The position numbers and the translations under genes were made by a program. Shown piece after piece: positions 1 to 7,927 of a DNA stretch of 10,079 nucleotides. The notes under the pieces are model-generated. The model was not told the origin of the DNA. It ran no database searches and saw only the letters and a program-made list of their open reading frames with translations. Each line of letters begins with the position of its first letter. The stretch's first letter is position 1. Source of the stretch: Sphingomonadaceae bacterium (GTDB taxonomy: Bacteria > Pseudomonadota > Alphaproteobacteria > Sphingomonadales > Sphingomonadaceae); assembly GCA_016462305.1 (NCBI GenBank), contig JAEMTM010000067.1, positions 1 to 10,079 of the forward strand, in the 5' to 3' direction.

Positions 1-11
1 TATAGCCGCTT

Positions 12-971
12 ATGATGTTTGGCTCAAATACCTTGGGGAATGGCTGGGTTGTGCCCGCCGACGACGCTGCGATTACCGCTGCGGCGCAGCTTCTTCGCGC
101 CGGACAGATTGTCGCGATTCCCACTGAGACGGTTTATGGCCTTGCGGCAGACGCGCAAAATGCAGAGGCGGTTGCGCGCATTTTTGCGGCAAAAGGGCGG
201 CCGGATTTTAATCCGCTTATTGTGCATGTTCGTGATCGGAAAGCCGCAGAAAAGCTGGGTGTGTTGAACGCTACTGCGCAGGCACTGGCCGACGCCTTCT
301 GGCCGGGGCCGTTGACGCTGGTTTTGCCCTTGCAACCCGGCGCTCCGGTTGCCCGCGCGGTAACCGCAGGGCTGCCGACAATCGCCATTCGGTGCCCCGC
401 CCATCCCGTGATGCAGGCATTGCTCCTAAAAAGCGATTTAAGCCTCGCTGCGCCCTCTGCAAACCGGAGCGGGGCAATCAGCCCAACGCGGGCGGATCAT
501 GTCTTAAAAGGCCTTGGAGGGGCCGTACCGATGATTTTGGATGGGGGTCCATGTTCGGCGGGGTTGGAATCAACCATCATTGCTGTGCGCGATGATGGTT
601 GGCAGGTGTTAAGACCGGGGCCGGTCAGCGCAATGGAAATTGAACAGATGCTCGGATACCCGCCTTTGTCCTTGCCCAGTAGCGCGATTGAGGCACCTGG
701 CCAAATGGCCAGCCATTATGCGCCGTCCAAACCCGTCCGCTTGAACGTCACGGTCCCAGAAAAGGGCGTGTATCTCATTGGTTTTGGGGCAATAACGGGC
801 GACGAAAACTTGTCCTCAACCGGTGATCTGGCGCAGGCTGCGGCGCATTTGTTTGAGGCGCTGCACAATGCGGATGCGAGCTTGGCCAATGCAATCGCGG
901 TCGCGCCAATTCCGCATGAGGGCATAGGCATCGCCATGAACGATAGGCTCGCAAGAGCAGCCTTCAGGTGA
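12..971 (+). CDS. L-threonylcarbamoyladenylate synthase, Sua5 type (YrdC plus Sua5 domains)
   Basis: Makes threonylcarbamoyl-AMP from threonine, bicarbonate and ATP in the cytoplasm. This is the first step of the t6A37 modification of tRNAs that read ANN codons; the TsaD complex completes it. The N-terminal two thirds is a YrdC domain, with the PTETVYGLAADA motif (about residues 38-49), KGRP followed by NPLIVHV (about 61-73), and PSANRSGAISPT (about 148-159). A C-terminal Sua5 domain follows the linker motif APGQMASHYAPSKP (about residues 229-242). At 319 residues it is Sua5-like rather than the roughly 190-residue TsaC. Two ATG codons open the frame (12 and 15), neither with a good Shine-Dalgarno; a GTG at 51 also lies just before the conserved region, so the exact start is uncertain. 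Its TGA overlaps the start of the next gene, suggesting translational coupling. Family assignment is firm. Confidence 0.95.
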   Translation: MMFGSNTLGNGWVVPADDAAITAAAQLLRAGQIVAIPTETVYGLAADAQNAEAVARIFAAKGRPDFNPLIVHVRDRKAAEKLGVLNATAQALADAFWPGPLTLVLPLQPGAPVARAVTAGLPTIAIRCPAHPVMQALLLKSDLSLAAPSANRSGAISPTRADHVLKGLGGAVPMILDGGPCSAGLESTIIAVRDDGWQVLRPGPVSAMEIEQMLGYPPLSLPSSAIEAPGQMASHYAPSKPVRLNVTVPEKGVYLIGFGAITGDENLSSTGDLAQAAAHLFEALHNADASLANAIAVAPIPHEGIGIAMNDRLARAAFR

Positions 972-1927
972 TGAAATTGCTGGCCGCCATCATGATTTTG
1001 GCGGTGCCCGCGCCGACGGTATCGGTGTCCGCGCCGGACATCGCCAACTATCAAGCATTGGCCGAACAGGATTTGCGACTGGCGATGGTGGGCCATCGTT
1101 TGGCGCTGGCAAATGCGCCATTTTGCGCACGCAAGAGCCGCAACCCCGGCTGGGTGCTGCACGACAAGGCGCAATATCCTGACGCCGCCACGGCGCAGGC
1201 CGCGTTTGGATTTCGCCTGCCGGTTGCCGTGTCCGCGGTCGTTCCGGGCGGCGCGGCGCAAGCGTTGGGGATCAAGCCGGGTGATGCCATAATCGCTGTA
1301 AATAAAGTTGATTTTACCAGCCCAGATTTGGTGAAAGGAAAACGCGCCAGTGCGCGATTGGAAAAACTTCAAGATATGCTGGGGGAGGCGCTGGACACAA
1401 TCGGCACTGCAAACGTCACGTTGATGACGGCAGATGGCGTCAAGAGCGTGAAACTTGCCCCGCTTGCTATCTGCGCATCCCGCTTTTGGGTGGATGCCAA
1501 ATCCAAACTGGACGCAGGCGCGGACGGGGTGTCGGTCCGCGTGACTGCGGGGTTGATGGCGTTTACCGCCGACGATGAGGCGCAGCTTGCGGCCGCCGTC
1601 GCACATGAAATGTCGCATAACCTGCTCGGACACCGCCAAAGGCTCGCCGCCAATGGTAACAGCGATAAGCAGATATTAGAGACGGAAATCGAGGCGGACA
1701 GGCTTTCGGTCTGGCTGATGGCGAATGCAGGCTATGATACCCAGGCTGCGTTGCATTTTATGGAACGATATGGCCGGAGAACCGACCTTGGGATATTTTC
1801 CGCAGGAACGCATTTAAGATGGAAGAATAGACAAAAGGTGATGCGGCGTGAAATTGCCTTGATACAGCAGGCAGTTACTGAAGATCGTCCTGTGCCGCCG
1901 CCATTGCTAGCGCCGGGCAAAATGTAA
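971..1927 (+). CDS. Secreted M48-family zinc metallopeptidase with PDZ domain
   Basis: Probably an exported metalloprotease acting in the periplasm or at the envelope; the substrate is unknown. A hydrophobic N-terminus (about residues 1-22, ending in an Ala/Ser-rich stretch) looks like a signal peptide. A PDZ-like segment follows at about 84-162, with the core VVPGGAAQALGIKPGDAIIA. The catalytic part carries HEMSH at about 212-216 (the HExxH zinc motif), then GH, and then ETEIEAD at about 237-243, which supplies the third zinc ligand (ExxxD pattern). Cys52 and Cys168 are the only cysteines and could form a disulfide once exported (inference). The start may be ATG 971 (TGATG overlap with the previous stop) or GTG 968 (GTGA overlap); AAGAG at 953-957 sits slightly better for GTG. 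Cotranscription with the Sua5 gene is likely. Metallopeptidase class is firm; physiological role is not known from sequence. Confidence 0.88.
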   Translation: MKLLAAIMILAVPAPTVSVSAPDIANYQALAEQDLRLAMVGHRLALANAPFCARKSRNPGWVLHDKAQYPDAATAQAAFGFRLPVAVSAVVPGGAAQALGIKPGDAIIAVNKVDFTSPDLVKGKRASARLEKLQDMLGEALDTIGTANVTLMTADGVKSVKLAPLAICASRFWVDAKSKLDAGADGVSVRVTAGLMAFTADDEAQLAAAVAHEMSHNLLGHRQRLAANGNSDKQILETEIEADRLSVWLMANAGYDTQAALHFMERYGRRTDLGIFSAGTHLRWKNRQKVMRREIALIQQAVTEDRPVPPPLLAPGKM

Positions 1928-1970
1928 AACAAGTTGCACATTAAAACGCTATTTCATCCTGAAGAACATT

Positions 1971-1983
1971 CAACTATCAGTTG
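1971..1983. promoter_or_regulatory. Quasi-palindrome CAACT-N3-AGTTG upstream of the efflux operon
   Basis: In the 83-base gap before the adaptor gene there is an exact 5-base inverted repeat with a 3-base centre, about 28 bases before the TTG start. It is placed like an operator or a small leader hairpin. I see no convincing -35/-10 pair in this gap and no regulator gene nearby, and a repeat this short can arise by chance, so regulatory function is only a suggestion. Confidence 0.25.
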
Positions 1984-1997
1984 GGTTAAAGCCGCGC

Positions 1998-2005
1998 AGG
2001 GGAGG
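1998..2005 (+). promoter_or_regulatory. Strong Shine-Dalgarno AGGGGAGG that fixes a TTG start
   Basis: A near-ideal ribosome binding site lies 5 bases before TTG 2011. There is no ATG or GTG in a position that would keep the signal peptide and lipobox, so this site decides in favour of TTG initiation for the adaptor gene. Confidence 0.75.
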
Positions 2006-2010
2006 ACCGT

Positions 2011-3066
2011 TTGCCAGTATCTTCAAAATTTTTGACGGGCCTATTGCTGCTGATTTCACTTTCTGGTTGCGGCGACAGCGCGCGCGAAAGCAAAGTCGCG
2101 CCCAAGGCCGCCTTCCCCGTCGAGATATTCACTGTGAGAAATCAGAGCGCAGAGCGGGAGATCAACGCCGTTGGCACGGTACGCTATCGCCGCGAAACGC
2201 CTCTGGGTTTTACCACCGCAGGCAAGGTCGCTGTTGTGCGTTTTGAAGAAGGTGACGTTGTAAAGCGCGGCGCATTATTGGCTGCGCTCGACACGACCAA
2301 TGTTGGTGCGGACATGAGTGTTGCGACAGCCGAGCGTGATCGCGCCCGGGCAGAGTTTGACCGTGTCCGCGCACTTTACGCCGATGGCTGGATAACCAAA
2401 GCGCGGTTTGAGGCCGCTGAAGCGTCGTTAAAGGGCGCAGACGCGCGCGTGCGGCAGGCCGGATTTGCGCGCAATACGGCGCAGCTATACGCCCCGTCAA
2501 ACGGCGTTGTGCTGATGCGTAATGCGCAGGCCGGGCAAGTCATCGCCGCCGGAATGCCAGCGCTTATTTTGGGGGAGGCCGACGACGGCTTTGTCTTCCG
2601 CGTTCCAATCGTTGATCGTGACGCGTCGAAACTGCGCGTTGGCATGGCGGCAGATATAGTGATTGAATCCGCAGGTGATTCACCGCTGACGGCGATGATA
2701 TCGGAGATTGACGGTCGCGCAAACGCGGCCACGGGGGCGTTCTCCGTTCAATTTCGGCTGCCCAATCGGCCAACATTGCGGTCGGGGCAAATAGGGACCG
2801 CAACCATAAAGCTGCCAGCGTCGGACGACGGGACAATATTACAAATTCCGGCAAGTGCTTTGTTCGGAGTCCGCGCGGGCGAAGGCTTGGTTTATGTGGT
2901 GGATGCCAAGAACCGCGTTGAAACGCGCAATGTCATCATACAAAGGGTCGCGGATGATTTCGTTAATGTGTCGGGTGGGGTACAGCCGGGCGACAAGATC
3001 GTGACGTCCGGTTTGGAAAAACTGCGCACCGGGTCTGCCGTGCGGATTGTCAAGGGACTGCGCTAG
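2011..3066 (+). CDS. RND efflux periplasmic adaptor (membrane fusion protein), lipoprotein
   Basis: Periplasmic adaptor linking an inner-membrane RND pump to an outer-membrane channel. The N-terminus is a lipoprotein signal ending in a lipobox, LSGC, with Cys20 as the predicted lipidated residue. Next come the first half of a lipoyl-like domain (TAGKVAVVRFEEGDVVKRG, about 69-87), an alpha-helical hairpin rich in Ala, Arg and Glu (about 98-150), the second lipoyl half (YAPSNGVVLMRNAQAGQVI, about 160-178), a beta-barrel region (about 190-275), and a membrane-proximal domain to the end. At 351 residues it is typical of shorter HlyD/AcrA-like adaptors. The TTG start is supported by the strong Shine-Dalgarno at 1998-2005. 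The pump gene follows after 3 bases, so the two are surely one operon. The exported substrate cannot be told from the sequence. Confidence 0.93.
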   Translation: MPVSSKFLTGLLLLISLSGCGDSARESKVAPKAAFPVEIFTVRNQSAEREINAVGTVRYRRETPLGFTTAGKVAVVRFEEGDVVKRGALLAALDTTNVGADMSVATAERDRARAEFDRVRALYADGWITKARFEAAEASLKGADARVRQAGFARNTAQLYAPSNGVVLMRNAQAGQVIAAGMPALILGEADDGFVFRVPIVDRDASKLRVGMAADIVIESAGDSPLTAMISEIDGRANAATGAFSVQFRLPNRPTLRSGQIGTATIKLPASDDGTILQIPASALFGVRAGEGLVYVVDAKNRVETRNVIIQRVADDFVNVSGGVQPGDKIVTSGLEKLRTGSAVRIVKGLR

Positions 3067-3069
3067 TCC

Positions 3070-6000
3070 ATGCATATCGCGGAGTTGGCAATTCGTCGAT
3101 GGCAACTGACCCTTGTGCTGTTCACGTTGCTCTGCGCGTTGGGCTTTTCTGCATTTCAGCAAGTTCCCCGCGCCGTTGACCCGCATTTTTCGATGCCTGT
3201 CGTGTCAATTGTGGCATTGCAGCCTGGGGCCGATGCGGCAGAGATTGAGCAAACCATTGCCAAGCCGATTGAGGAACTGGTTCAGGGCTTGGAAGATGTC
3301 CAAAGCGTCGTATCCACAAGCAGCGACGGTAATGCGGTTATTCGGGCGGAGTTCGATTGGTCGGGCAATCCGGACCAATATTTCAACGATACCGTGCGTG
3401 AGGTCACTGCGATCCGGAACCAACTACCGGCGGACCTTCAGGGCCTGCAATTCGAAAAAATCCGCACCACAAATGCGTCTATCCTTCAAATTGCGCTGCT
3501 GAGCGATAGTGCAAGCTGGTACCGGATGGAAAAATATGCCCGCGATGTCAGCGAGGCCTTGGGGCGGGATAAAGAGGTCCGTCAGGCAGAAATTTACGGC
3601 CTGCCCCAACCGGAAATCAGCGTTGCGATAAATACCGGCAGGCTTGCCGAGTTGCGGTTGCCAGCAAGCGTTGTGGTCGATGCGATCCGCGTTGGCGGCG
3701 CGGATGTGCCCGCTGGCGCGGTCATCAGCGGTGCACGCAGATTCAATGTGGAGACGGGCGGCGCATTTCGTGACCTCGAAAAAATTCGCAACCTTCCGAT
3801 CCGGTCGAACGACGGGTCGATAATCCGTGTCGGAGATGTCGCCGACGTGAAAATCAGCGCCGCGGAACAGCGCGTGAAAGTCAGCCATAATGGCAAGCGC
3901 GCCGTCTTCATTACCGCCAATCAAAAACAGGGTACCGATGCCACGAAGTTACGCAATCGGTTGGTCGAAGAACTTGCAAGACAACAGGCGTTGTTGCCGC
4001 CCGATATACAGGCCGTCATCCAGTTTGACCAAAGCAAGGATATTCGCAAACGCTTGAACGAGCTCGCCCGCGACTTCGCAATCGCCTTGTTTCTAGTGCT
4101 GATCACACTGTTGCCCTTGGGCTGGCGGGCGTCGGTCATCGTGATGATATCGATCCCGCTGTCGATTGCATCGGGGTTGCTAGCAATATCGGCTTATGGT
4201 TTTAACCTTAGCCAATTGGTGGTTGCGGGCTTCATCCTGACATTGGGGTTATTGGTCGATGACTCGATTGTCGTGGTCGAGAATATCTCGCGACACCTGC
4301 GCATGGGGAAAAGCCGGAGCGAAGCGGCGATTGACGGCACCAAAGAGATTACGATGGCGGTTTTGGGGTCGACCGGCGTGTTGGTCTTTGCCTTTTTGCC
4401 CTTGTTCTTTTTGCCGGAAGGGGCGGGCAAATTCATCCAGAGCTTCATCGGCACCATCGTTGCAACGATTACGGCATCAATGATTGTTTCGCTCACGATC
4501 GTGCCGTTTCTTGCAAGCCGAATCCTGAAAGGCGATGCGCCGGAGGCAGGCAGCCCGCTTCTGCAATGGCTGATGGGCAAAATTGACCGTTTTTACCACC
4601 CGATGCTCCATTGGGCGCTCGACCGGCCTCGCCGTTCCGTTTGGGGTGCATTAATTGGCACCTGCGCGGCATTTTCGCTTGTGCCGATAATGGGTTTCAG
4701 CCTGTTTCCAAACGCCGATACATCTTATTTCCGCGTTATAGTGGAGGCGCAGCAAGGCGCGAGTGTCGCCGAAACGGGCCGCATTGTCGCCCAAGTATCC
4801 GCCATTCTGAAAACCGAACCCGCGATCAAAGTCCGCGCAGAAAATGTCGGCGCCTATAATCCGCCGGTTTTCTATAATGTGTTTCAACGCGGCGAAAACC
4901 CGACCCGTGGCGAAGTGATTGCAATCATGGATACGTGGGAAGGCACAAAGTCCAAAGCGATGGTTGACAGGTTGCGCAAGCAATTGGACCAGCTATCAGG
5001 CGCGCGGATCAGGCTGATGTTGTTTCAGAACGGTGCCCCCATCAACGCCCCTGTCGAGTTTCGTGCCTATGGTCCTGATCAGGACGAGCTAAAACGGCTC
5101 GCGGGGCAAATGGAGCAAGTCTTGCGCGAAACCCCCGGCACCAGAGACATTAACAACCCAGTTGCGTTTGATAAGGTCGATTTGGACATACGCGTTGACG
5201 ATGCCAAAGCGGCGTTGCTTGATGTGCCTGCGGGTGCCGCACGGCGGGCGATACGGCTTGCGCTTAGTGGCGAGCGGGCTGGCACCTATCGCGACACCGA
5301 AGGGGACAGCTACCCCGTTGTCGTCCGCTTGCCATTGGCAGAGACGCAGCCGGTTTCGGCGTTGGAATCGATCTATGTTTCGAACCGAAGCGGACAGGCG
5401 GTTCAATTGGCGGAAATTTCAAACCCGACACTGGAATCAACGCCTGCCGCCATTTATCGTTATAATCTTCAGCGTTATGTTGGCGTCACGGCCCAGATCA
5501 CCGACGGTGTCGTCGTGTCCAAAGTGAATGCCGATGCGAAAAAGCAGATGGACCAGATTCCGCTCAAGCCCGGCTACGCCATCGCGGTGGGGGGTGAGGC
5601 GGAAAAAATCAAGGATACCTTTTCAGGCTTCGGCCCAGTGGTGGTGGTGGCCTTGTTCAGCATATTCGCCATATTAGTGGCCGAATTTGGCAGGTTTAAG
5701 GAGGCTTTGGTCGTCGCCGGCGTCATCCCCTTGGGCACCTTTGGCGGCCTAATCGCATTGCTGATCACCGGTAACAACCTGTCCTTTCTTGCGATCATTG
5801 GATTTATCGCTTTGGTCGGGATTGAGATTAAAAACTCCATATTGCTGGTCGACTTCACCACGCAGTTGCGCCAGCGCGGCCTTGGCTTGCGTGAAGCGAT
5901 TGAGAAAGCGGGTGAAGTGCGATTTCTTCCGGTGCTGCTGACGTCCGTGACCGCGATAGGCGGCCTGATGCCGCTCGCTTTGTTTGGCGGCAGCCTGTAT

Positions 6001-6138
6001 TCGCCGTTGGCAATCGTGTTAATCGGGGGGTTGATTTCTTCTACTTTGCTATCACGTATTGTGACGCCAGCGATGTATCTGCTGGTTGTGCGCGGGGACG
6101 CGGCAAAGGCTGCAAACTCCGCCCAAGTTCAAGGATAG
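3070..6138 (+). CDS. RND-family efflux pump, inner-membrane permease (AcrB/MexB superfamily)
   Basis: Proton-driven inner-membrane transporter that exports small molecules through a tripartite envelope complex with the adaptor encoded just upstream. At 1022 residues it has the usual duplicated layout: TM1 at about 13-30, a periplasmic porter half, a TM2-TM6 block at about 337-485, TM7 at about 522-545, a second porter half, and TM8-TM12 at about 853-1007. Proton-relay residues are present: Asp397-Asp398 in TM4 (GLLVDDSIVVVEN) and Lys921 in TM10 (GIEIKNSILLVDF), matching the Asp-Asp and Lys of AcrB. The pump is therefore probably active. Only a weak, distant AGGGA (3053-3057, 12 bases before ATG) precedes it, consistent with translation coupled to the adaptor. 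No outer-membrane factor gene is in the window, so a channel encoded elsewhere is likely used. The export substrate is unknown. Confidence 0.96.
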   Translation: MHIAELAIRRWQLTLVLFTLLCALGFSAFQQVPRAVDPHFSMPVVSIVALQPGADAAEIEQTIAKPIEELVQGLEDVQSVVSTSSDGNAVIRAEFDWSGNPDQYFNDTVREVTAIRNQLPADLQGLQFEKIRTTNASILQIALLSDSASWYRMEKYARDVSEALGRDKEVRQAEIYGLPQPEISVAINTGRLAELRLPASVVVDAIRVGGADVPAGAVISGARRFNVETGGAFRDLEKIRNLPIRSNDGSIIRVGDVADVKISAAEQRVKVSHNGKRAVFITANQKQGTDATKLRNRLVEELARQQALLPPDIQAVIQFDQSKDIRKRLNELARDFAIALFLVLITLLPLGWRASVIVMISIPLSIASGLLAISAYGFNLSQLVVAGFILTLGLLVDDSIVVVENISRHLRMGKSRSEAAIDGTKEITMAVLGSTGVLVFAFLPLFFLPEGAGKFIQSFIGTIVATITASMIVSLTIVPFLASRILKGDAPEAGSPLLQWLMGKIDRFYHPMLHWALDRPRRSVWGALIGTCAAFSLVPIMGFSLFPNADTSYFRVIVEAQQGASVAETGRIVAQVSAILKTEPAIKVRAENVGAYNPPVFYNVFQRGENPTRGEVIAIMDTWEGTKSKAMVDRLRKQLDQLSGARIRLMLFQNGAPINAPVEFRAYGPDQDELKRLAGQMEQVLRETPGTRDINNPVAFDKVDLDIRVDDAKAALLDVPAGAARRAIRLALSGERAGTYRDTEGDSYPVVVRLPLAETQPVSALESIYVSNRSGQAVQLAEISNPTLESTPAAIYRYNLQRYVGVTAQITDGVVVSKVNADAKKQMDQIPLKPGYAIAVGGEAEKIKDTFSGFGPVVVVALFSIFAILVAEFGRFKEALVVAGVIPLGTFGGLIALLITGNNLSFLAIIGFIALVGIEIKNSILLVDFTTQLRQRGLGLREAIEKAGEVRFLPVLLTSVTAIGGLMPLALFGGSLYSPLAIVLIGGLISSTLLSRIVTPAMYLLVVRGDAAKAANSAQVQG

Positions 6139-6141
6139 ATT

Positions 6142-6681
6142 ATGCCGCAAGAAGAAGCCATTTTTGCCGGAGGGTGTTTCTGGTGCACCGAAGCTGTGTT
6201 TGGACAACTGCATGGCGTTAGCGGTGTCGTGAGCGGCTATATTGGCGGCCATACGGTCGATCCGACTTACAAAGACGTGTGTGGCGGAAATACCGGCCAT
6301 GCCGAGGCAATCCGCATCGCATTCGATGCCGATGTCATAAGCTATGCCGATTTGCTCGAAATATTCTTTGCAACACATGATCCGACGCAGCTTAATCGGC
6401 AGGGCAATGACATCGGCACCCAATATCGTTCGGCCATTTTTCCATTGTCCGACGAACAGCGTGCAGAGGCCGAAGCGGGCATAGAAAAGGCCGCAAGTGA
6501 TTGGCCCGCACCCATTGTGACAACCATTGAGGGCCCCGCCATTTGGTATCCTGCCGAAGATTATCACCAAGAATATTGGGATGGCGAAGGACAGCGCAAC
6601 CCATATTGCCTCGCAGTCATTCCGCCAAAATTGGCAAAGTTGAAAAAAGGATTTGCCGCACGGATTGCGAAGTCTGCGTAG
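6142..6681 (+). CDS. msrA: Peptide-methionine (S)-S-oxide reductase MsrA
   Basis: Reduces the S-epimer of methionine sulfoxide, free or in proteins, repairing oxidative damage with electrons usually supplied by thioredoxin. The catalytic motif GGCFWCTE places the nucleophile at Cys12; the usual GCFWG is here GCFWC, giving a nearby Cys15. Other family hallmarks are SGYIGGHTVDPTYKDV (about 31-46), GNTGHAEAIRI (about 49-59), THDPTQLNRQGNDIGTQYRSAIF and AEDYHQEYW. Other cysteines are Cys47 and Cys156 (in NPYC); which of Cys15 and Cys156 resolves the sulfenic acid cannot be decided from sequence. No signal peptide is seen, so it is cytoplasmic. AAGGA at 6131-6135 serves as Shine-Dalgarno, and the gene begins 3 bases after the pump stop, so it is probably cotranscribed with the efflux genes. 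At 179 residues it is of normal size. Confidence 0.96.
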   Translation: MPQEEAIFAGGCFWCTEAVFGQLHGVSGVVSGYIGGHTVDPTYKDVCGGNTGHAEAIRIAFDADVISYADLLEIFFATHDPTQLNRQGNDIGTQYRSAIFPLSDEQRAEAEAGIEKAASDWPAPIVTTIEGPAIWYPAEDYHQEYWDGEGQRNPYCLAVIPPKLAKLKKGFAARIAKSA

Positions 6682-6712
6682 ACTTTGTTGTTTCAGGTGC
6701 TAAGCGGAGATT

Positions 6713-7582
6713 ATGACACATAAACCTGTTCGAAAGGCTGTTTTTCCTGTTGCTGGATTGGGAACGCGCTTCCTGCCCGCGACGAAAGCCATTCCTAAAG
6801 AAATGCTGCCGATTGTTGACAGCCCGCTCATTCAATATGCGGTGGATGAAGCGCGCGAGGCCGGCATAGAGCAGATGATTTTTGTCACGGGTCGCGGCAA
6901 AAGCGTCATTGAGGATCATTTCGACATCGCGTTTGAGCTTGAGCATACCATGACCGCACGCGGTAAAGACGTGTCGGTTTTGGCAAACACGCGGCTTAGT
7001 CCCGGCAATTGTGTATATGTTCGGCAGCAAGAGCCCTTGGGCCTTGGCCATGCCATCTGGTGCGCCCGCGACATCATTGGCGATGAGCCATTTGCCATCT
7101 TCCTGCCCGATGAGTTTATGCACGGATCGCCGGGATGTATGAAGCAGATGGTCGATGCGTATCACCAGATTGGCGGAAACATCATCAGCGTGCTTGAAGT
7201 GCCGCGTAAGGATGTTTCCAGCTATGGTGTGATTGCACCGGGCGCGGCGAATGGTGCGGTGACCGAAATATTGGGCTTAGTTGAAAAGCCAAAGGTTGAG
7301 GATGCGCCTTCGAACTTGATCGTGTCTGGGCGTTACATCCTTCAGCCGGAGGTTATGCGCATACTTGAGGGGCAGGAAAAAGGCGCAGGCGGTGAAATAC
7401 AGCTTACCGACGCCATGGCTCAGATGATCGGTCGGCAACCCTTTAACGCCGTCACATTTAACGGCAACCGTTATGACTGCGGATCAAAAGTGGGATATAT
7501 CGAGGCGAACTTAGCACTAGCGCTGCAACGCCCAGATATGGCAGAGCAGATACGAACGATTGCATTGAATTTACTGAAGTAA
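6713..7582 (+). CDS. galU: UTP-glucose-1-phosphate uridylyltransferase GalU
   Basis: Makes UDP-glucose from UTP and glucose 1-phosphate in the cytoplasm, feeding lipopolysaccharide, exopolysaccharide and glycosylation pathways. The nucleotidyltransferase signature is at the N-terminus: FPVAGLGTRFLPATKAIPKE (residues 11-30), then VDSPLIQYAVDEA. Further GalU hallmarks are FVTGRGKSVIEDHFD (about 57-71), QQEPLGLGHA (about 105-114), LPDEF around Asp133 (expected metal/nucleotide region), VEKPK (190-194) and GGEIQLTDAM (226-235). Its length of 289 residues is typical. CGGAG at 6705-6709 is the Shine-Dalgarno, slightly close to ATG 6713. It follows msrA by 31 bases with no visible terminator, so it may be read from the same transcript or from a promoter inside msrA. 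The distinction from GalF-type paralogues is by overall motif match and is confident but not absolute. Confidence 0.95.
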   Translation: MTHKPVRKAVFPVAGLGTRFLPATKAIPKEMLPIVDSPLIQYAVDEAREAGIEQMIFVTGRGKSVIEDHFDIAFELEHTMTARGKDVSVLANTRLSPGNCVYVRQQEPLGLGHAIWCARDIIGDEPFAIFLPDEFMHGSPGCMKQMVDAYHQIGGNIISVLEVPRKDVSSYGVIAPGAANGAVTEILGLVEKPKVEDAPSNLIVSGRYILQPEVMRILEGQEKGAGGEIQLTDAMAQMIGRQPFNAVTFNGNRYDCGSKVGYIEANLALALQRPDMAEQIRTIALNLLK

Positions 7583-7591
7583 ATTATTTCC

Positions 7592-7596
7592 GGGAG
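7592..7596 (+). promoter_or_regulatory. Shine-Dalgarno GGGAG favouring a GTG start at 7604
   Basis: GGGAG ends only 1 base before ATG 7598 but 7 bases before the in-frame GTG 7604, the normal spacing. A third possibility, ATG 7616, would use the weaker GGGAC at 7606-7610. All three keep the signal peptide and lipobox. Confidence 0.55.
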
Positions 7597-7603
7597 AATG
7601 TTT

Positions 7604-7918
7604 GTGGGACGGAATATGCGTTTGGTGTTGGCGATAGCCCCCATGATTTTGTTGCAAGGATGCGTTGCGTCCGTTGTCTCAAGCGTTGTTACAGCACCGG
7701 TGAAGGTTTTGTCCAAAACTGCTGATGTCCTTACCACCAGCCAGTCGGAATCCGACGAAAAACGTGGGCGCGAAATGCGTAAGCGCGAAGAAAACCTTGG
7801 AAAACTGTCTCGTCAGTTGAATAAAGCGCAAAAACGCTGCGCCGATGGCGACAGAGATGCCTGCAAAAAAGCGCAAGACATTAGCGATCAAATTGAGGAC
7901 GAGCCGGACGGTCGGTAA
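7604..7918 (+). CDS. Small predicted coiled-coil lipoprotein of unknown function
   Basis: About 104 residues, function not known. The N-terminus is a lipoprotein signal: a positive start (GRNMR), a hydrophobic core, and the lipobox LLQGC with the predicted lipidated Cys at residue 20. After a short Val/Ala-rich stretch (VVTAPVKVLSKTADVLTTSQ) comes a highly charged, probably helical coiled-coil segment (about 50-78) and a C-terminal CADGDRDAC motif with two cysteines eight residues apart, suited to a periplasmic disulfide. I recall small sphingomonad lipoproteins of this build (possibly DUF6726), but I could not verify that. Start chosen as GTG 7604 because GGGAG at 7592-7596 is well spaced from it; ATG 7598 and ATG 7616 are alternatives. 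It follows galU closely with no terminator, so it is probably cotranscribed. A structural or envelope-associated role is only inferred. Confidence 0.8.
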   Translation: MGRNMRLVLAIAPMILLQGCVASVVSSVVTAPVKVLSKTADVLTTSQSESDEKRGREMRKREENLGKLSRQLNKAQKRCADGDRDACKKAQDISDQIEDEPDGR

Positions 7919-7927
7919 CGACACATA

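Noticed and set aside
1..11. End of an upstream gene, with TAG at 3-5 as its stop
   Set aside because: Only two bases precede the TAG, so no coding evidence can be seen.
716..1639. 307-codon open frame on the minus strand
   Set aside because: It lies antisense across the end of the Sua5 gene and most of the M48 gene, both with clear motifs. Its translation shows no recognisable domain and is typical of a shadow frame in GC-rich DNA.
1928..1970. Sigma-70-type promoter beginning with TTGCAC at 1934
   Set aside because: No acceptable -10 hexamer at 15-19 bases downstream.
3424..3924. 166-codon open frame on the minus strand
   Set aside because: Fully inside the RND pump gene, with no domain-like sequence; a shadow frame.
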